This document shows, piece after piece, positions 39,397-47,650 of a DNA stretch of 64,000 nucleotides. The notes beneath the pieces are model-generated. The model had not been told where the DNA came from. It ran no database searches and saw only the letters and a program-made list of their open reading frames with translations. Position 1 is the stretch's first letter; each line of letters begins with the position of its first letter. Where the stretch lies: assembly GCA_028282705.1 (NCBI GenBank), contig JANQHI010000037.1, positions 102,319-166,318 on the forward strand, in the 5' to 3' direction. The position numbers were made by a program, and so were the translations under genes. The DNA comes from Prolixibacteraceae bacterium (GTDB lineage Bacteria; Bacteroidota; Bacteroidia; Bacteroidales; Prolixibacteraceae).

Positions 39397-39446
39397 TGTT
39401 CTGTTCTGGTATGGTCAAAAATAGATGGAATAGTTGAATTGGCAAA
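39397..39446 (-). promoter_or_regulatory. xylBA promoter with candidate regulator operator
   Basis: On the minus strand, TTTG (39446-39443), a 19-base spacer and TATTTTTG (39423-39416) match the Bacteroidota promoter. Six bases downstream lies AGAACAGAACA (plus strand TGTTCTGTTCT at 39397-39407), which also occurs in front of the GntR regulator gene. It overlaps the expected transcription start, as a repressor site would. GAAC-T-GTTC at 39393-39401 is a small palindrome inside it. Confidence 0.62.
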
Positions 39447-39474
39447 ATAGCAATTATGTGTTTTATAACAGGTT

Positions 39475-40470
39475 TTACAGGGATGACCTCATTGTGAGTG
39501 AAGTAGGGATGGTCACAGCCATTTTATCATCTGAAGTTACAAATTCAGCAGCTTTTTGCCCCATAAGCTTAAAGTCAGTTGAAATGACAGTGATCCCATT
39601 TTTTACATATTTTTTCATGGGTGTTTCATTGTAAGAAATGACCCCTGCTTCCATTCCTGGCTGAAAACCTTGTTCTTCACACTGGTCAAGGAATTTTGCC
39701 AATGTGCGGTCACTAACCAGGAAATACAGGTCTCCCTCCTTCACAACAAACTCTTTTGGGTTATAAATTACCTTGTGTTTTATGTTTTGTTCCTGGCAAA
39801 ATTTCAGGAAATGATGGATAGCATCTTTAGGATGGTATGTAAAATTTGGGTAATAAAAAATAAACTCTTTGTAATTCCTGATCTTATCTACATGTTCTTT
39901 AAGGCAATGGTAAACAGGTTCTCCAAAATCCTGGGCTACATAAGAGTGGCTATCAGAAGCAAATATTTTCCAGTCAATCACCAAAAGGTTCTCTTCAGGT
40001 ATCTGGTCAATGATCTTTTCAACCCTGGGGTGGTTGAAATTCATAATAATATACTTACTGTATTTGCCAATGCTTTCTTTGATAACAGATTCAAATAGGT
40101 TGATATTATAGTGGTGGAAATGCAGGTCAACATTTATTGAACCAGGCAGGTGTTCCCGGAATGAAGCATAAACCACCTCTTTGTAAGCTTTAAAAGTATC
40201 AAGGAACAAGAAAATTTTAGAACTTTTACCAGCAACAAAATATCCCCTGTTTGGGACAGATTTAACCACACCCCTTTTTTTTAGTTCAGCATAAGCTTTA
40301 AAAACAGTATCCCTTGAAACCTGGCACTCTTTCATCACCTGGTTTACTGAAGGCAACATATCCCCTTCATTAAGTATGTTACTATTGATTGCATTCAGGA
40401 TAGCATCAACCAATTGTTGGAATTTTAAAACATTAGAGTTGGAGTCAATAGTAAATTTTAATCCTGGCAT
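39475..40470 (-). CDS. GntR-type transcriptional regulator with sugar-binding (LacI/PBP-like) domain, probable xylose regulator
   Basis: A 331-aa protein. The N-terminal ~75 residues are a GntR winged helix (EGDMLPSVNQVMKECQVSRDTVFKAYAELKK split over the helix and wing, ending GYFVAGK). The rest is a periplasmic-binding-protein-like sensor domain (~80-331), the arrangement of Bacteroidota sugar regulators. It lies upstream of xylB-xylA-xylE on the same strand with 109 bases between. The repeated motif in front of both xylB and its own gene suggests autoregulation and control of xylose use. Xylose or xylulose as effector is an inference. Confidence 0.85.
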   Translation of the reverse strand: MPGLKFTIDSNSNVLKFQQLVDAILNAINSNILNEGDMLPSVNQVMKECQVSRDTVFKAYAELKKRGVVKSVPNRGYFVAGKSSKIFLFLDTFKAYKEVVYASFREHLPGSINVDLHFHHYNINLFESVIKESIGKYSKYIIMNFNHPRVEKIIDQIPEENLLVIDWKIFASDSHSYVAQDFGEPVYHCLKEHVDKIRNYKEFIFYYPNFTYHPKDAIHHFLKFCQEQNIKHKVIYNPKEFVVKEGDLYFLVSDRTLAKFLDQCEEQGFQPGMEAGVISYNETPMKKYVKNGITVISTDFKLMGQKAAEFVTSDDKMAVTIPTSLTMRSSL

Positions 40471-40487
40471 GGTATTTAATTATACTG

Positions 40488-40513
40488 GTGTTCTGTTCTG
40501 TTCTACAAAACTA
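40488..40513 (-). promoter_or_regulatory. Regulator gene -7 box abutting candidate operator
   Basis: On the minus strand TAGTTTTG (40513-40506) fits TAnnTTTG. Directly downstream are three tandem AGAAC units (plus strand 40488-40505, GTTCTGTTCTGTTCT core), sharing 11 bases with the xylB site. No clear -33 TTTG is seen. Of the rest of the 504-base gene-free gap (40471-40974), only the dispersed repeat at 40759 stands out. Confidence 0.55.
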
Positions 40514-40758
40514 TAATATTTCAATTGAAAATGATATAAAATGTTAAAATAAACTAAACAGGCAATAGTTTAAATTGCATGGCGTTTAATTGGAAAGGAT
40601 AGGAGGAAATTCTTTATCAAGTGGTTAAGTTTGGTCAGTATTAAAATATCTATATTTTTCCTTTTATCCTTTTTTCTTTTCTATTTCATTGATCACACAA
40701 AATATTTGGAATAATTAAGGTATGGATATCTTAGTTTTTCTGATTATCAAAAATCTAT

Positions 40759-40824
40759 GTTTTGGTGACTCTTAGAACTTTTGAGCCTTAGTGGCGAAGG
40801 GATTGACCTGGACATTGCCAATAA
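40759..40824 (+). repeat. Dispersed repeat, copy 1 (inverted relative to copy at 52230)
   Basis: This ~66-bp stretch, with GCCTTAGTGGCGAAGGGATT and TGGACATTGCC, matches the reverse complement of 52230-52292 at most positions in the shared ~35-base core (GGCAAT, TCCAG, TCAATC, TTCGCCAC). It also shares the flanking TCTTAG/TTTTG pieces. No open frame spans it. Confidence 0.55.
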
Positions 40825-40974
40825 GATTTTGCACTTATTACAGCATTTTTCAAAAATATATATTTAACAAATTTCTTAACAGTTACTTAGGGCAAAGTTA
40901 TATATTATTGAAATGGCTTTTATGCTGAAGTTTTTGTAATTTTATCCATCCATAAAAACCAAAACAGAAAATTT

Positions 40975-41547
40975 ATGATTCGTGACCTAATACTCAAAAA
41001 CAGGAGTTACAGGAGGTTTGACCATTCTGTAAAGATACCTGTTGTACAATTGCAGAAATGGGTTGAGCTTGCCAGGTTTTCAGGTTCAGGCAGGAATATG
41101 CAACCTTTAAAATATATCCTGTGTACCAGCCAGGAAATTATAGATAAGATTTTTCCCTGCCTGGGGTGGGCAGGTTACCTGAATGACTGGAAAGGCCCTG
41201 ATAAAAAAGAAGAACCTTCAGCATACATTATAATGGCTCATGATAAAAATATTGCTGAAGGGCACTATTGTGATGATGGTATTGCAGCTCAAAGCATATT
41301 GTTGGGGGCTGTTGAAGATGGGTTTGGAGGGTGCATAATTGGCTCTGTGAATAAAAGTAAAGTTGCAAAAATTATTAAGCTTCCAGGCAACCTGGAAATA
41401 TTATGGGTCATTGCACTGGGTAAGCCTTCTGAAGTATCAGTAGTTGATGATGCAAAAAAAAGTGATATTAAATATTGGAGGGCTGAAGATGGCGTGCATC
41501 ATGTCCCCAAAAGGCCACTTGATGAAATTATTGTTAAAAGCATATAA
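40975..41547 (+). CDS. Nitroreductase-family FMN oxidoreductase
   Basis: A 190-aa nitroreductase-like flavoprotein. The N-terminal FMN phosphate motif is KNRSYRRFD, the central segment is FSGSGRNMQPLKYILC, and GGCIIGSVNKSKV near residues 120-132 completes the cofactor site. It probably uses NAD(P)H to reduce a quinone, nitro compound or flavin; the natural substrate is not readable. It stands alone, convergent with the proline dehydrogenase gene, with a hairpin between them. Confidence 0.88.
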   Translation: MIRDLILKNRSYRRFDHSVKIPVVQLQKWVELARFSGSGRNMQPLKYILCTSQEIIDKIFPCLGWAGYLNDWKGPDKKEEPSAYIIMAHDKNIAEGHYCDDGIAAQSILLGAVEDGFGGCIIGSVNKSKVAKIIKLPGNLEILWVIALGKPSEVSVVDDAKKSDIKYWRAEDGVHHVPKRPLDEIIVKSI

Positions 41548-41548
41548 A

Positions 41549-41582
41549 AAAAGGAGGACTCAATCAAGTACCTCCCTTTCTA
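41549..41582. terminator. Terminator hairpin between nitroreductase and proline dehydrogenase genes
   Basis: GGAGGACT (41553-41560) pairs with AGT-A-CCTCC (~41567-41575), with one bulged base. It is flanked by an A-run on the left and a T-rich stretch on the right, so it could end transcription from both sides. Confidence 0.6.
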
Positions 41583-41591
41583 TAATAAACC

Positions 41592-42503
41592 TTAACCTCT
41601 TACAAATAAGGCCTTAATAATGTGTGCAGCCATTTTTGGGTTTTCTTTCAACCTCCTGGTTGAATATCCAAACCAATCTTTTCCATAAGGGACATATACC
41701 CTCATCAGGTGGCCTTTATCTACAATTGATTGACGTAACTCAGGAGTAACCCCATATAGCATCTGGAATTCATACATGCTTTTGGGGACATTATACTTCT
41801 TCAATAATTTATATGACTCATCAACAAGGTATTTATCATGCGTGGCTATCCCAACATACATGTTGTTTTTCAACATAAATTCAAGGTCAACAAGGAAATG
41901 TTCCCTAACCTCAGCATACTTTTTAAAAGCAATTTTTTCAGGTTCAACATAAATCCCTTTACACAACCTAAAGTTAAGGGGATGTCCATTTAAATTAAGG
42001 TCTTTCAAATTTTCCAGGTCATTCAGGGTGCGCCTCAAATAAGATTGCACTACCAACCCAACATTGGCAGGAAACTCTTTTTTCAGCCTCCTGAAAATAT
42101 CCAGTTCATCATCCACACATTGTGAATCTTCCATATCTATCCTTACAAATGTGTCTTTTTCGGCAGCTTTCTGGACAATCTCCCTAATATAAATATAGCA
42201 AGCCTCTTTGTCAATTAATAAGCCAAACATGGTAGGTTTAATAGAGAAGTTACCATTAACACCTTCTGCAGTGAATTTTTCAATTATATTGAAATAGCTG
42301 TCCCTGTTTTCTTCAGCTTGTTTGAGGGTTTTAATAAATTCGCCCAATAAATCAACAGTGACCACTATATTCTGTTTATTCAGGTCTTTTGATACTTTTA
42401 ACCCTTCCTCAAGTGTTTCTCCTGCAATGTATCTTTTTGAAAAAATCCATATAAGTTTTTTGGGCATGTAAGGCAGTATGCTGGCTATTAATTTGTTAAT
42501 CAT
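41592..42503 (-). CDS. Proline dehydrogenase (monofunctional PRODH)
   Basis: A 303-aa FAD-dependent barrel enzyme oxidising proline to pyrroline-5-carboxylate. The family signatures FVRIDMEDSQ, LRLCKGIY-like FRLCKGIYVEPE, GIATHDKYL, FQMLYG and the C-terminal substrate-binding GYSTRRLKENP are present. It is the short monofunctional type rather than the PutA fusion; the pyrroline-5-carboxylate dehydrogenase partner is not in this window. The 211 bases upstream hold no other gene. Confidence 0.92.
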   Translation of the reverse strand: MINKLIASILPYMPKKLIWIFSKRYIAGETLEEGLKVSKDLNKQNIVVTVDLLGEFIKTLKQAEENRDSYFNIIEKFTAEGVNGNFSIKPTMFGLLIDKEACYIYIREIVQKAAEKDTFVRIDMEDSQCVDDELDIFRRLKKEFPANVGLVVQSYLRRTLNDLENLKDLNLNGHPLNFRLCKGIYVEPEKIAFKKYAEVREHFLVDLEFMLKNNMYVGIATHDKYLVDESYKLLKKYNVPKSMYEFQMLYGVTPELRQSIVDKGHLMRVYVPYGKDWFGYSTRRLKENPKMAAHIIKALFVRG

Positions 42504-42683
42504 TTGGTCTTTTTAATGATAAATTATTTTAGTTGGGATAAAATTAGTTACAGAAGTAAAAAGTTTTCAATGATGTTTATCACTATGGTAGTATGATTTA
42601 ATGCAGGTTTTTTTTGAAACACATTGATTATTAGCTGCATGAAAAAAAATCGTATATTCTATATACCATTTAATTGAAAAAAT

Positions 42684-42691
42684 TATCTTTG
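42684..42691 (+). promoter_or_regulatory. Candidate -7 box of the OmpH gene
   Basis: TATCTTTG fits TAnnTTTG and lies 23 bases before the ATG. A matching -33 TTTG is not evident. Confidence 0.35.
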
Positions 42692-42714
42692 TCTGGAATT
42701 AAAAAGTTAACTAA

Positions 42715-43323
42715 ATGAAAGGTACATCACTAGTTGTAAACATTATTCTTTTTGTAGCAATTGCAGCAATTTATGTTATTCATTTTACTGGTTCAAAAAA
42801 GGATGAACCAGCTGTTCAGGAAAAATCAACAGAGGTTCAAAAAGGAGGCTTAAAAATAGCATATGTCAAAACAGATTCATTGATCTTGAACTATGACCTG
42901 GCACAGGATTTACATGATGAATTCACTAAAAAGCAGGAAGCATATACCAGTGAATATGCAGCAAAAAGAAGTGCTTTTGAGAAAGAAGCAGGTGAATTTC
43001 AGGAAAAATTGCAACGTGGTGGTTTCTTAACTGAACAGAGGGCAATACAAGAACGTGACAGGTTGGTTGGGAAAGAACAAGAAATTGTGCGACTGGACCA
43101 GGAGCTTTCTAAAAAATTAGCAAATATACAGGCTGAAAATAACCAAAAATTACTGGATAATGTTATTTCATACCTTAAAAAGTATAATGAGACACATCAA
43201 TATGACTACATCCTGAATGCAGGAGATATCCTGATTGGGGATGAGTCCAGTAACATTACTGCTCTAGTATTGAAAGCTTTGAATGAAGAATACCAGGCAT
43301 CTAAAGCTGGCACTGATAATTAG
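42715..43323 (+). CDS. OmpH/Skp-family periplasmic chaperone-like protein
   Basis: A 202-aa protein. Residues ~6-25 form a signal anchor without a clear cleavage site. The OmpH pattern then begins (GGLKIAYVKTDSLI, residues ~45-58), followed by a long charged coiled coil (~65-150, the Skp tentacles) and a closing beta-helix segment (YDYILNAGDILIG). Skp-type proteins hold unfolded outer-membrane proteins in the periplasm as trimers. The retained membrane anchor is common in Bacteroidota members. A strong terminator follows, so it is a single-gene unit. Confidence 0.88.
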   Translation: MKGTSLVVNIILFVAIAAIYVIHFTGSKKDEPAVQEKSTEVQKGGLKIAYVKTDSLILNYDLAQDLHDEFTKKQEAYTSEYAAKRSAFEKEAGEFQEKLQRGGFLTEQRAIQERDRLVGKEQEIVRLDQELSKKLANIQAENNQKLLDNVISYLKKYNETHQYDYILNAGDILIGDESSNITALVLKALNEEYQASKAGTDN

Positions 43324-43347
43324 AAATTACAAAATAGTATAGATTGA

Positions 43348-43375
43348 AAATCCAGGTACTGCCTGGATTTTTTTA
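43348..43375 (+). terminator. Rho-independent terminator of the OmpH gene
   Basis: AAATCCAGG (43348-43356) and CCTGGATTT (43362-43370) form a perfect 9-bp stem with a 5-base loop, followed by a T-run. Confidence 0.9.
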
Positions 43376-43387
43376 TTTTTATATATT

Positions 43388-44569
43388 GTGTTTGCTGAAA
43401 AATATATTCATAAGAACTGTAATTACCCTGCCCTAATTAAGGATACCCCTCATAAAAAAACAGGGATTGTTATTGTGATCCCCTGTTTAGATGAACCAGG
43501 TATATTATTGACATTAGAATCTTTAAACCAGTGTATTCAACCTGTATCCTATGTGGAGGTTATTGTTGTTGTGAATGAATCAGAAGCTGCATCCCAACAA
43601 GTAAAAGAGGCTAACCAGGAAACCATAAAAAAAATTGAGGGTTGGAAAAAAGTGAATGAACATACTTTCATGAAATTTTACCCTGTTTACCCGGGCTCGT
43701 TTCCTAAAAAATGGGCAGGGGCAGGCCTGGCCCGCAAAACAGGCATGGATGAGGCTATCAGGCGTTTTAACTATTTGGCTAATCCAAATGGGATCATCCT
43801 TTCATTGGATGCTGATACCCTGGTTGAAAAGAATTATTTACAAGAAGTTGAAAAGCATTTTACTGTAAACCCAGGCCATGTTGCAGCTACTATCCAATTT
43901 GAACACCAGAAAAACAAGCTTTCAGGGAAACAAAAAGAGGGGATAGAATTGTATGAACAATACATGAAATATTATAAAGAAGCTGTGGCTTTTACAGGGT
44001 TTCCATATTCCATGTTTACCATTGGGTCAGCTTTTGCAGTTCAGGCTGGGGCTTATGTCAAACAAGGGGGGATGAACAAACACCAAGCAGGGGAAGATTT
44101 TTACTTTTTGCACAAGCTTACATCTCTTGGTGAAATAGGTGAGGTCAGCAGCACTTGTGTTCACCCTTCAGCCAGGATATCAAATAGGGTGCCTTTTGGT
44201 ACTGGTCCTATCTTACAAAAGTGGTTGGATGGGGAGGAAGACTTAAAGCTAACTTATAACTTCCAGGCATTTATTGACTTAAAAAAACTTTTGGATAGGA
44301 TAGAAAGCTTATATAGAATATCAGAAAAAGGGTATAACAGGCTTCTCAAGGTTTTGCCTCTTCCATTGAAAGAATTCCTTTTACAGGATAACTTCTTTAG
44401 CCAGCTGGCTGAATTAAATGCCAATTGCTCATCTGTGAAAGTTTTTCAAAAACGTTTTTTCCAGCTGTTTAATGCTTTTAAAATCCTGAAATTCATAAAC
44501 TATGTGCACGAGGGGTTTTATAAAAAGGGCAACCTGCTGGATCAAATAGAATTATTAAAATCAGCTTAA
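43388..44569 (+). CDS. Family 2 glycosyltransferase
   Basis: A 393-aa cytoplasmic GT-A glycosyltransferase. The first strand and nucleotide site are VIVIPCLDEPG, the metal-binding DXD is in LSLDADT, and the acceptor-side acidic motif is AGEDFYFLHKL. There are no membrane helices apart from weakly hydrophobic stretches. Initiation is probably at GTG 43388. It is separate from other glycan genes, so acceptor and sugar are unknown. Its stop codon overlaps the last codon of a decayed minus-strand reading frame. Confidence 0.85.
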   Translation: MFAEKYIHKNCNYPALIKDTPHKKTGIVIVIPCLDEPGILLTLESLNQCIQPVSYVEVIVVVNESEAASQQVKEANQETIKKIEGWKKVNEHTFMKFYPVYPGSFPKKWAGAGLARKTGMDEAIRRFNYLANPNGIILSLDADTLVEKNYLQEVEKHFTVNPGHVAATIQFEHQKNKLSGKQKEGIELYEQYMKYYKEAVAFTGFPYSMFTIGSAFAVQAGAYVKQGGMNKHQAGEDFYFLHKLTSLGEIGEVSSTCVHPSARISNRVPFGTGPILQKWLDGEEDLKLTYNFQAFIDLKKLLDRIESLYRISEKGYNRLLKVLPLPLKEFLLQDNFFSQLAELNANCSSVKVFQKRFFQLFNAFKILKFINYVHEGFYKKGNLLDQIELLKSA

Positions 44570-44793
44570 TTCACTATAACTTCCTTTTGTACAGCAACCT
44601 GAATTACAGGCCTCCTGTCAATTTTCCAGGTAGTCAGTAAATGAATCTGGTATCCTCCTGTAGTCCAGTGTAGCAGAGAAGTGTACTTTCCCTGTTGGTT
44701 GATTACCATTCCTGTTTCCTAAATGCCATTCTAGTGAGGGGAAGATATAGGTTTTTGTTTCATCAAATGATTTCAGCTTGGAGGTGGACATAA
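44566..44793 (-). pseudogene. Remnant of a decayed minus-strand gene (two frames)
   Basis: On the minus strand this otherwise gene-free 346-base gap holds protein-like text split across two frames. One frame (from about 44793) reads STSKLKSFDETKTYIFPS and LEWHLGNRNG. The other (ATG 44707-44709 down to the stop at 44566) reads GKYTSLLHWTTGGYQIH and WKIDRRPVIQVAVQKE. Joining them needs one shift near 44715, and an in-frame TAG lies upstream of the second frame. It looks like the C-terminus of a small beta-rich protein that has lost its front; I do not recognise the family. The remaining bases up to 44915 show nothing. Confidence 0.4.
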
Positions 44794-44915
44794 GTTACAT
44801 TTATAAAAAAGATTAGCCTATTTATATGAACAAATGAACAATATGCACATCCTACTGTTTTGGTAAAGGAATTTGTAAAATTAATCCTTTGAACAATTCA
44901 TTTTATAACTAAACT

Positions 44916-46205
44916 ATGGGAATACAGGCTAGCAAAAAGCACACCTTCCAAGGTATTGGTTTCAGGGTTTTACTCACCACTTTTTTATTTATCCCTTTTT
45001 GGGGTTTCCCACAGTTTTCACAAGAGGTAGAAAAAACAAAAGACAAAAGGTACATAACTACTTTAAGTGAAGAAATCCCTTATGCAGGCAAACTTGAACC
45101 AAGTGGTTTGGTAAAAAACATTGAGCTGGGTATTGAATGGTGGAGCCTACTTGGGGAACCAGTTGAAAAGTACTTGTTTAGGTGGGAAAAAGGGGGTTCA
45201 GTATTTTCGGGCAAGCATGGCATCCCTGTCAGTGAAAATGAATTATCAAAGTATCCTGATTTAGCATCCAGGTATAAGAAATTGAAACCTTCAAAAATAA
45301 CCTTGCAGTTCCATGTGGTTTTCCAATTGCATGGGCAGGATATAGAATCCATTGAATTTAGTGATTGCTTAAAAAGGCCCTCTTTGAGTTTGACAGCAAC
45401 CAGGACAGTTAATTCTTTAACCCACCTGTTTATTGACAAGCCTGGTAAAACAGGGGATGATTTGGTTCCTTCCAGCCCTAAAAACTGGGCAGCCTTTCTT
45501 AATTTTTCAAGCCCAGAGTTGCATTGCAGCCCTACCTCCAAAGAAATATATTCCATTTTCAAAAAGTCATATAAAGCTACATTTTATGGCCTCCAGGTGC
45601 TTGAAATAAAAGTGCCACAGCATGAAATTGATGCCATAGTGGGTGAATACCTGAAAAGGGAAAATGGGGAAGGGCCTGAAGAAAATGCTGAGCTTGAAAA
45701 TGAAGAAAATGAAAACAAGGCTATGGGGCAAAAACCACCAAAAAATGATTGGGGTGACTTAGGGGATGAACCTCAGGCAACTGATGATGGATGGGGCAGT
45801 GCAGCCCAAAAAATGGAACAGGATAATTGGGGTTCTGCTGAAGGACAAAAAGCCCAGGATAATTCATGGGATTTTGATACACAGGGAGCAAAAGGGCAAA
45901 ATGAAAGTACTGGTGAGAACAACTCATTTGAAATTCCCATAAAAGGAGATAAACAGGGGGTGGTAGATAAAAATACAGGGCAGGTGTTAATCCCCTTTAG
46001 AAAATGGGATGTTGTTAAATATTACCCTGATACCAACATAGCTAAAGTCAGAAAATTAATTGATGTTAGGGATGATGCTTCTGGTAAAAATAAAATCTAT
46101 GAGTATCATGAAGGTATTGTTGACAACCATGGAAACTGGCTGGCTGACCCAACATCTGTTAAAAAATATATCCCTTATCTAATTATAAATGTTGAACGTA
46201 AATAA
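44916..46205 (+). CDS. Hypothetical exported protein with Trp-Gly repeats and a WG-type C-terminus
   Basis: A 429-aa protein. A hydrophobic N-terminal segment (residues ~16-32) suggests export. Residues ~40-245 are an unrecognised domain (GIEWWSLLGEP, then ITLQFHVVFQLHGQD). An acidic Glu/Asn-rich linker (~250-270) leads to an Asp-Trp-Gly repeat zone (~275-325: NDWGDLGD, DDGWGSA, QDNWGSA, QDNSWDF). The last ~90 residues (GVVDKNTGQVLIPFRKWDVV) look like a WG/KWG-type repeat. It is 6 bases upstream of the SUMF1-domain gene, so the two are very probably co-translated. The role is unknown; the repeat zone suggests a flexible protein-binding segment. Confidence 0.62.
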   Translation: MGIQASKKHTFQGIGFRVLLTTFLFIPFWGFPQFSQEVEKTKDKRYITTLSEEIPYAGKLEPSGLVKNIELGIEWWSLLGEPVEKYLFRWEKGGSVFSGKHGIPVSENELSKYPDLASRYKKLKPSKITLQFHVVFQLHGQDIESIEFSDCLKRPSLSLTATRTVNSLTHLFIDKPGKTGDDLVPSSPKNWAAFLNFSSPELHCSPTSKEIYSIFKKSYKATFYGLQVLEIKVPQHEIDAIVGEYLKRENGEGPEENAELENEENENKAMGQKPPKNDWGDLGDEPQATDDGWGSAAQKMEQDNWGSAEGQKAQDNSWDFDTQGAKGQNESTGENNSFEIPIKGDKQGVVDKNTGQVLIPFRKWDVVKYYPDTNIAKVRKLIDVRDDASGKNKIYEYHEGIVDNHGNWLADPTSVKKYIPYLIINVERK

Positions 46206-46211
46206 ATTAAA

Positions 46212-47603
46212 ATGGTATCAACTAAGAGAAGCATGAATAACATGGTGCTAAAATTTATGGTTATCATTTTTAGCTTGTTTTTTGGAATTTGTGCCAATGC
46301 CCAGAACAATGAAATAAAATCAAAGGCATATTATTTCACAGCCAAAGAAAATTATGAAAACAAAAACTACAAAGCAGCACTCCAGCTACTAAATAAATCA
46401 GAGGAAATTGGGGGTGCATCCAATGCTTATATTGAATCACTCAAGGCACAATGCCATGGGGCCATGGAAAACTGGATTGAGGCAAACAAAGCCCTGGACA
46501 AATGTTATACATTCAACCCAAACAATACCATATTAAAAGAACTTTCCCCTGTAATCCTTAAGGTGGAAGAAGAACTGGAAGGTGCCAGGGAAGCCCAAAG
46601 GATAAGGCTGGCAAAAGAAAAAAAGGAAGAGGAGGCAAGGCTTAAGAAAATTAAGCTTGAAAAAGAGAAACAAAAGGCTGAGATTGAAGCAAACTGGAAG
46701 TTCCATGAAAAGGTGTTAAAAGTACAAAAAGCCTGGAAAAAAGCATCTGGTTTGAATACCCCTGAAGCATATAAAACATATGTTAACACAGTACAGGGGC
46801 AGTGGCCAGAGGTAGTTAAAACCAAAGGCAAGAATATACATAGGTATTTGCACAGGGCTTATGAAAAATACTATTCAGTTAACCCTATGTACCCCCAATA
46901 TATTATGGTTTTTGGGGGAAGCTTTAAGATGGGTGCACTGAACAACCAAAAAAAGACAAGGCCTTCTGATGAATTCCCCAGTCACAAAGTAGAAATATCT
47001 TCATTTAACATGGGCAAAACTGAAGTAACCATTGGGGAATACAAAACTTATTTATTTGCAACAGGCAAAGATGTGCCTATTGCCCTTTCAGGTTTTGATG
47101 ATGACCAAAAACCCATAACAGATATTAGCTGGAAAAGTGCCATTGGGTATTGCAAATGGTTAACAAAGGTAACAGGTAAAAAAGTACGCCTACCATATGA
47201 GGCTGAATGGGAATATGCTGCCAGGGGGGGCATTTACAATGACCCTAAAGCAGAAAAACGTTTTAGTGGTGCTGAGGTTTTTCCTGATGAAGTTGCATGG
47301 TATAAGGCCAATTCTATTGGCAACGCTTATAAACACGTTAATGTTGGTAGCAAAAAACCAAATGAACTTGGTTTGTATGATATGACTGGCAGTGTTTGGG
47401 AAATGTGCATGGATTATTATAAAGAAGATTATTACAAATCAAGCCCTAAGTCTAATCCAACTGGCCCTTATTCAGGCAGTTCCAGGGTAATTAGGGGTGG
47501 GTCAAATAGGTCAAGCTATGCAGAATGTTTGGTGTCAAATAGGAAATCAATGATAGAGAGGACAGGCATTGAAGATGTTGGCTTCAGGGTGGTAGCCCAA
47601 TAA
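46212..47603 (+). CDS. Exported TPR/coiled-coil protein with SUMF1-type domain
   Basis: A 463-aa protein. A signal peptide (hydrophobic to ICANAQ, ~31) precedes TPR-like helices (~35-120) and a Lys/Glu-rich coiled coil (~125-175). A formylglycine-generating-enzyme-like (SUMF1) domain covers ~230-463 (MVFGGSFKMGA, MGKTEVTIGEYKTYL, RLPYEAEWEYAARGG, GLYDMTGSVWEM, RVIRGGSN, VGFRVV). The two active-site cysteines of true sulfatase activators are not present where expected (NRSSYAECLVSNRKS), so a binding or structural role is more likely than sulfatase maturation. It follows a hypothetical protein by 6 bases. Confidence 0.8.
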   Translation: MVSTKRSMNNMVLKFMVIIFSLFFGICANAQNNEIKSKAYYFTAKENYENKNYKAALQLLNKSEEIGGASNAYIESLKAQCHGAMENWIEANKALDKCYTFNPNNTILKELSPVILKVEEELEGAREAQRIRLAKEKKEEEARLKKIKLEKEKQKAEIEANWKFHEKVLKVQKAWKKASGLNTPEAYKTYVNTVQGQWPEVVKTKGKNIHRYLHRAYEKYYSVNPMYPQYIMVFGGSFKMGALNNQKKTRPSDEFPSHKVEISSFNMGKTEVTIGEYKTYLFATGKDVPIALSGFDDDQKPITDISWKSAIGYCKWLTKVTGKKVRLPYEAEWEYAARGGIYNDPKAEKRFSGAEVFPDEVAWYKANSIGNAYKHVNVGSKKPNELGLYDMTGSVWEMCMDYYKEDYYKSSPKSNPTGPYSGSSRVIRGGSNRSSYAECLVSNRKSMIERTGIEDVGFRVVAQ

Positions 47604-47650
47604 AGCAAGCTGTAAATTTCCAATAAAACTTGAAAAAGGGCTAAGGGTTT

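Noticed and set aside
46212..47603. Active formylglycine-generating enzyme
   Set aside because: The catalytic cysteine pair is absent from the expected C-terminal segment and no sulfatase gene is near.
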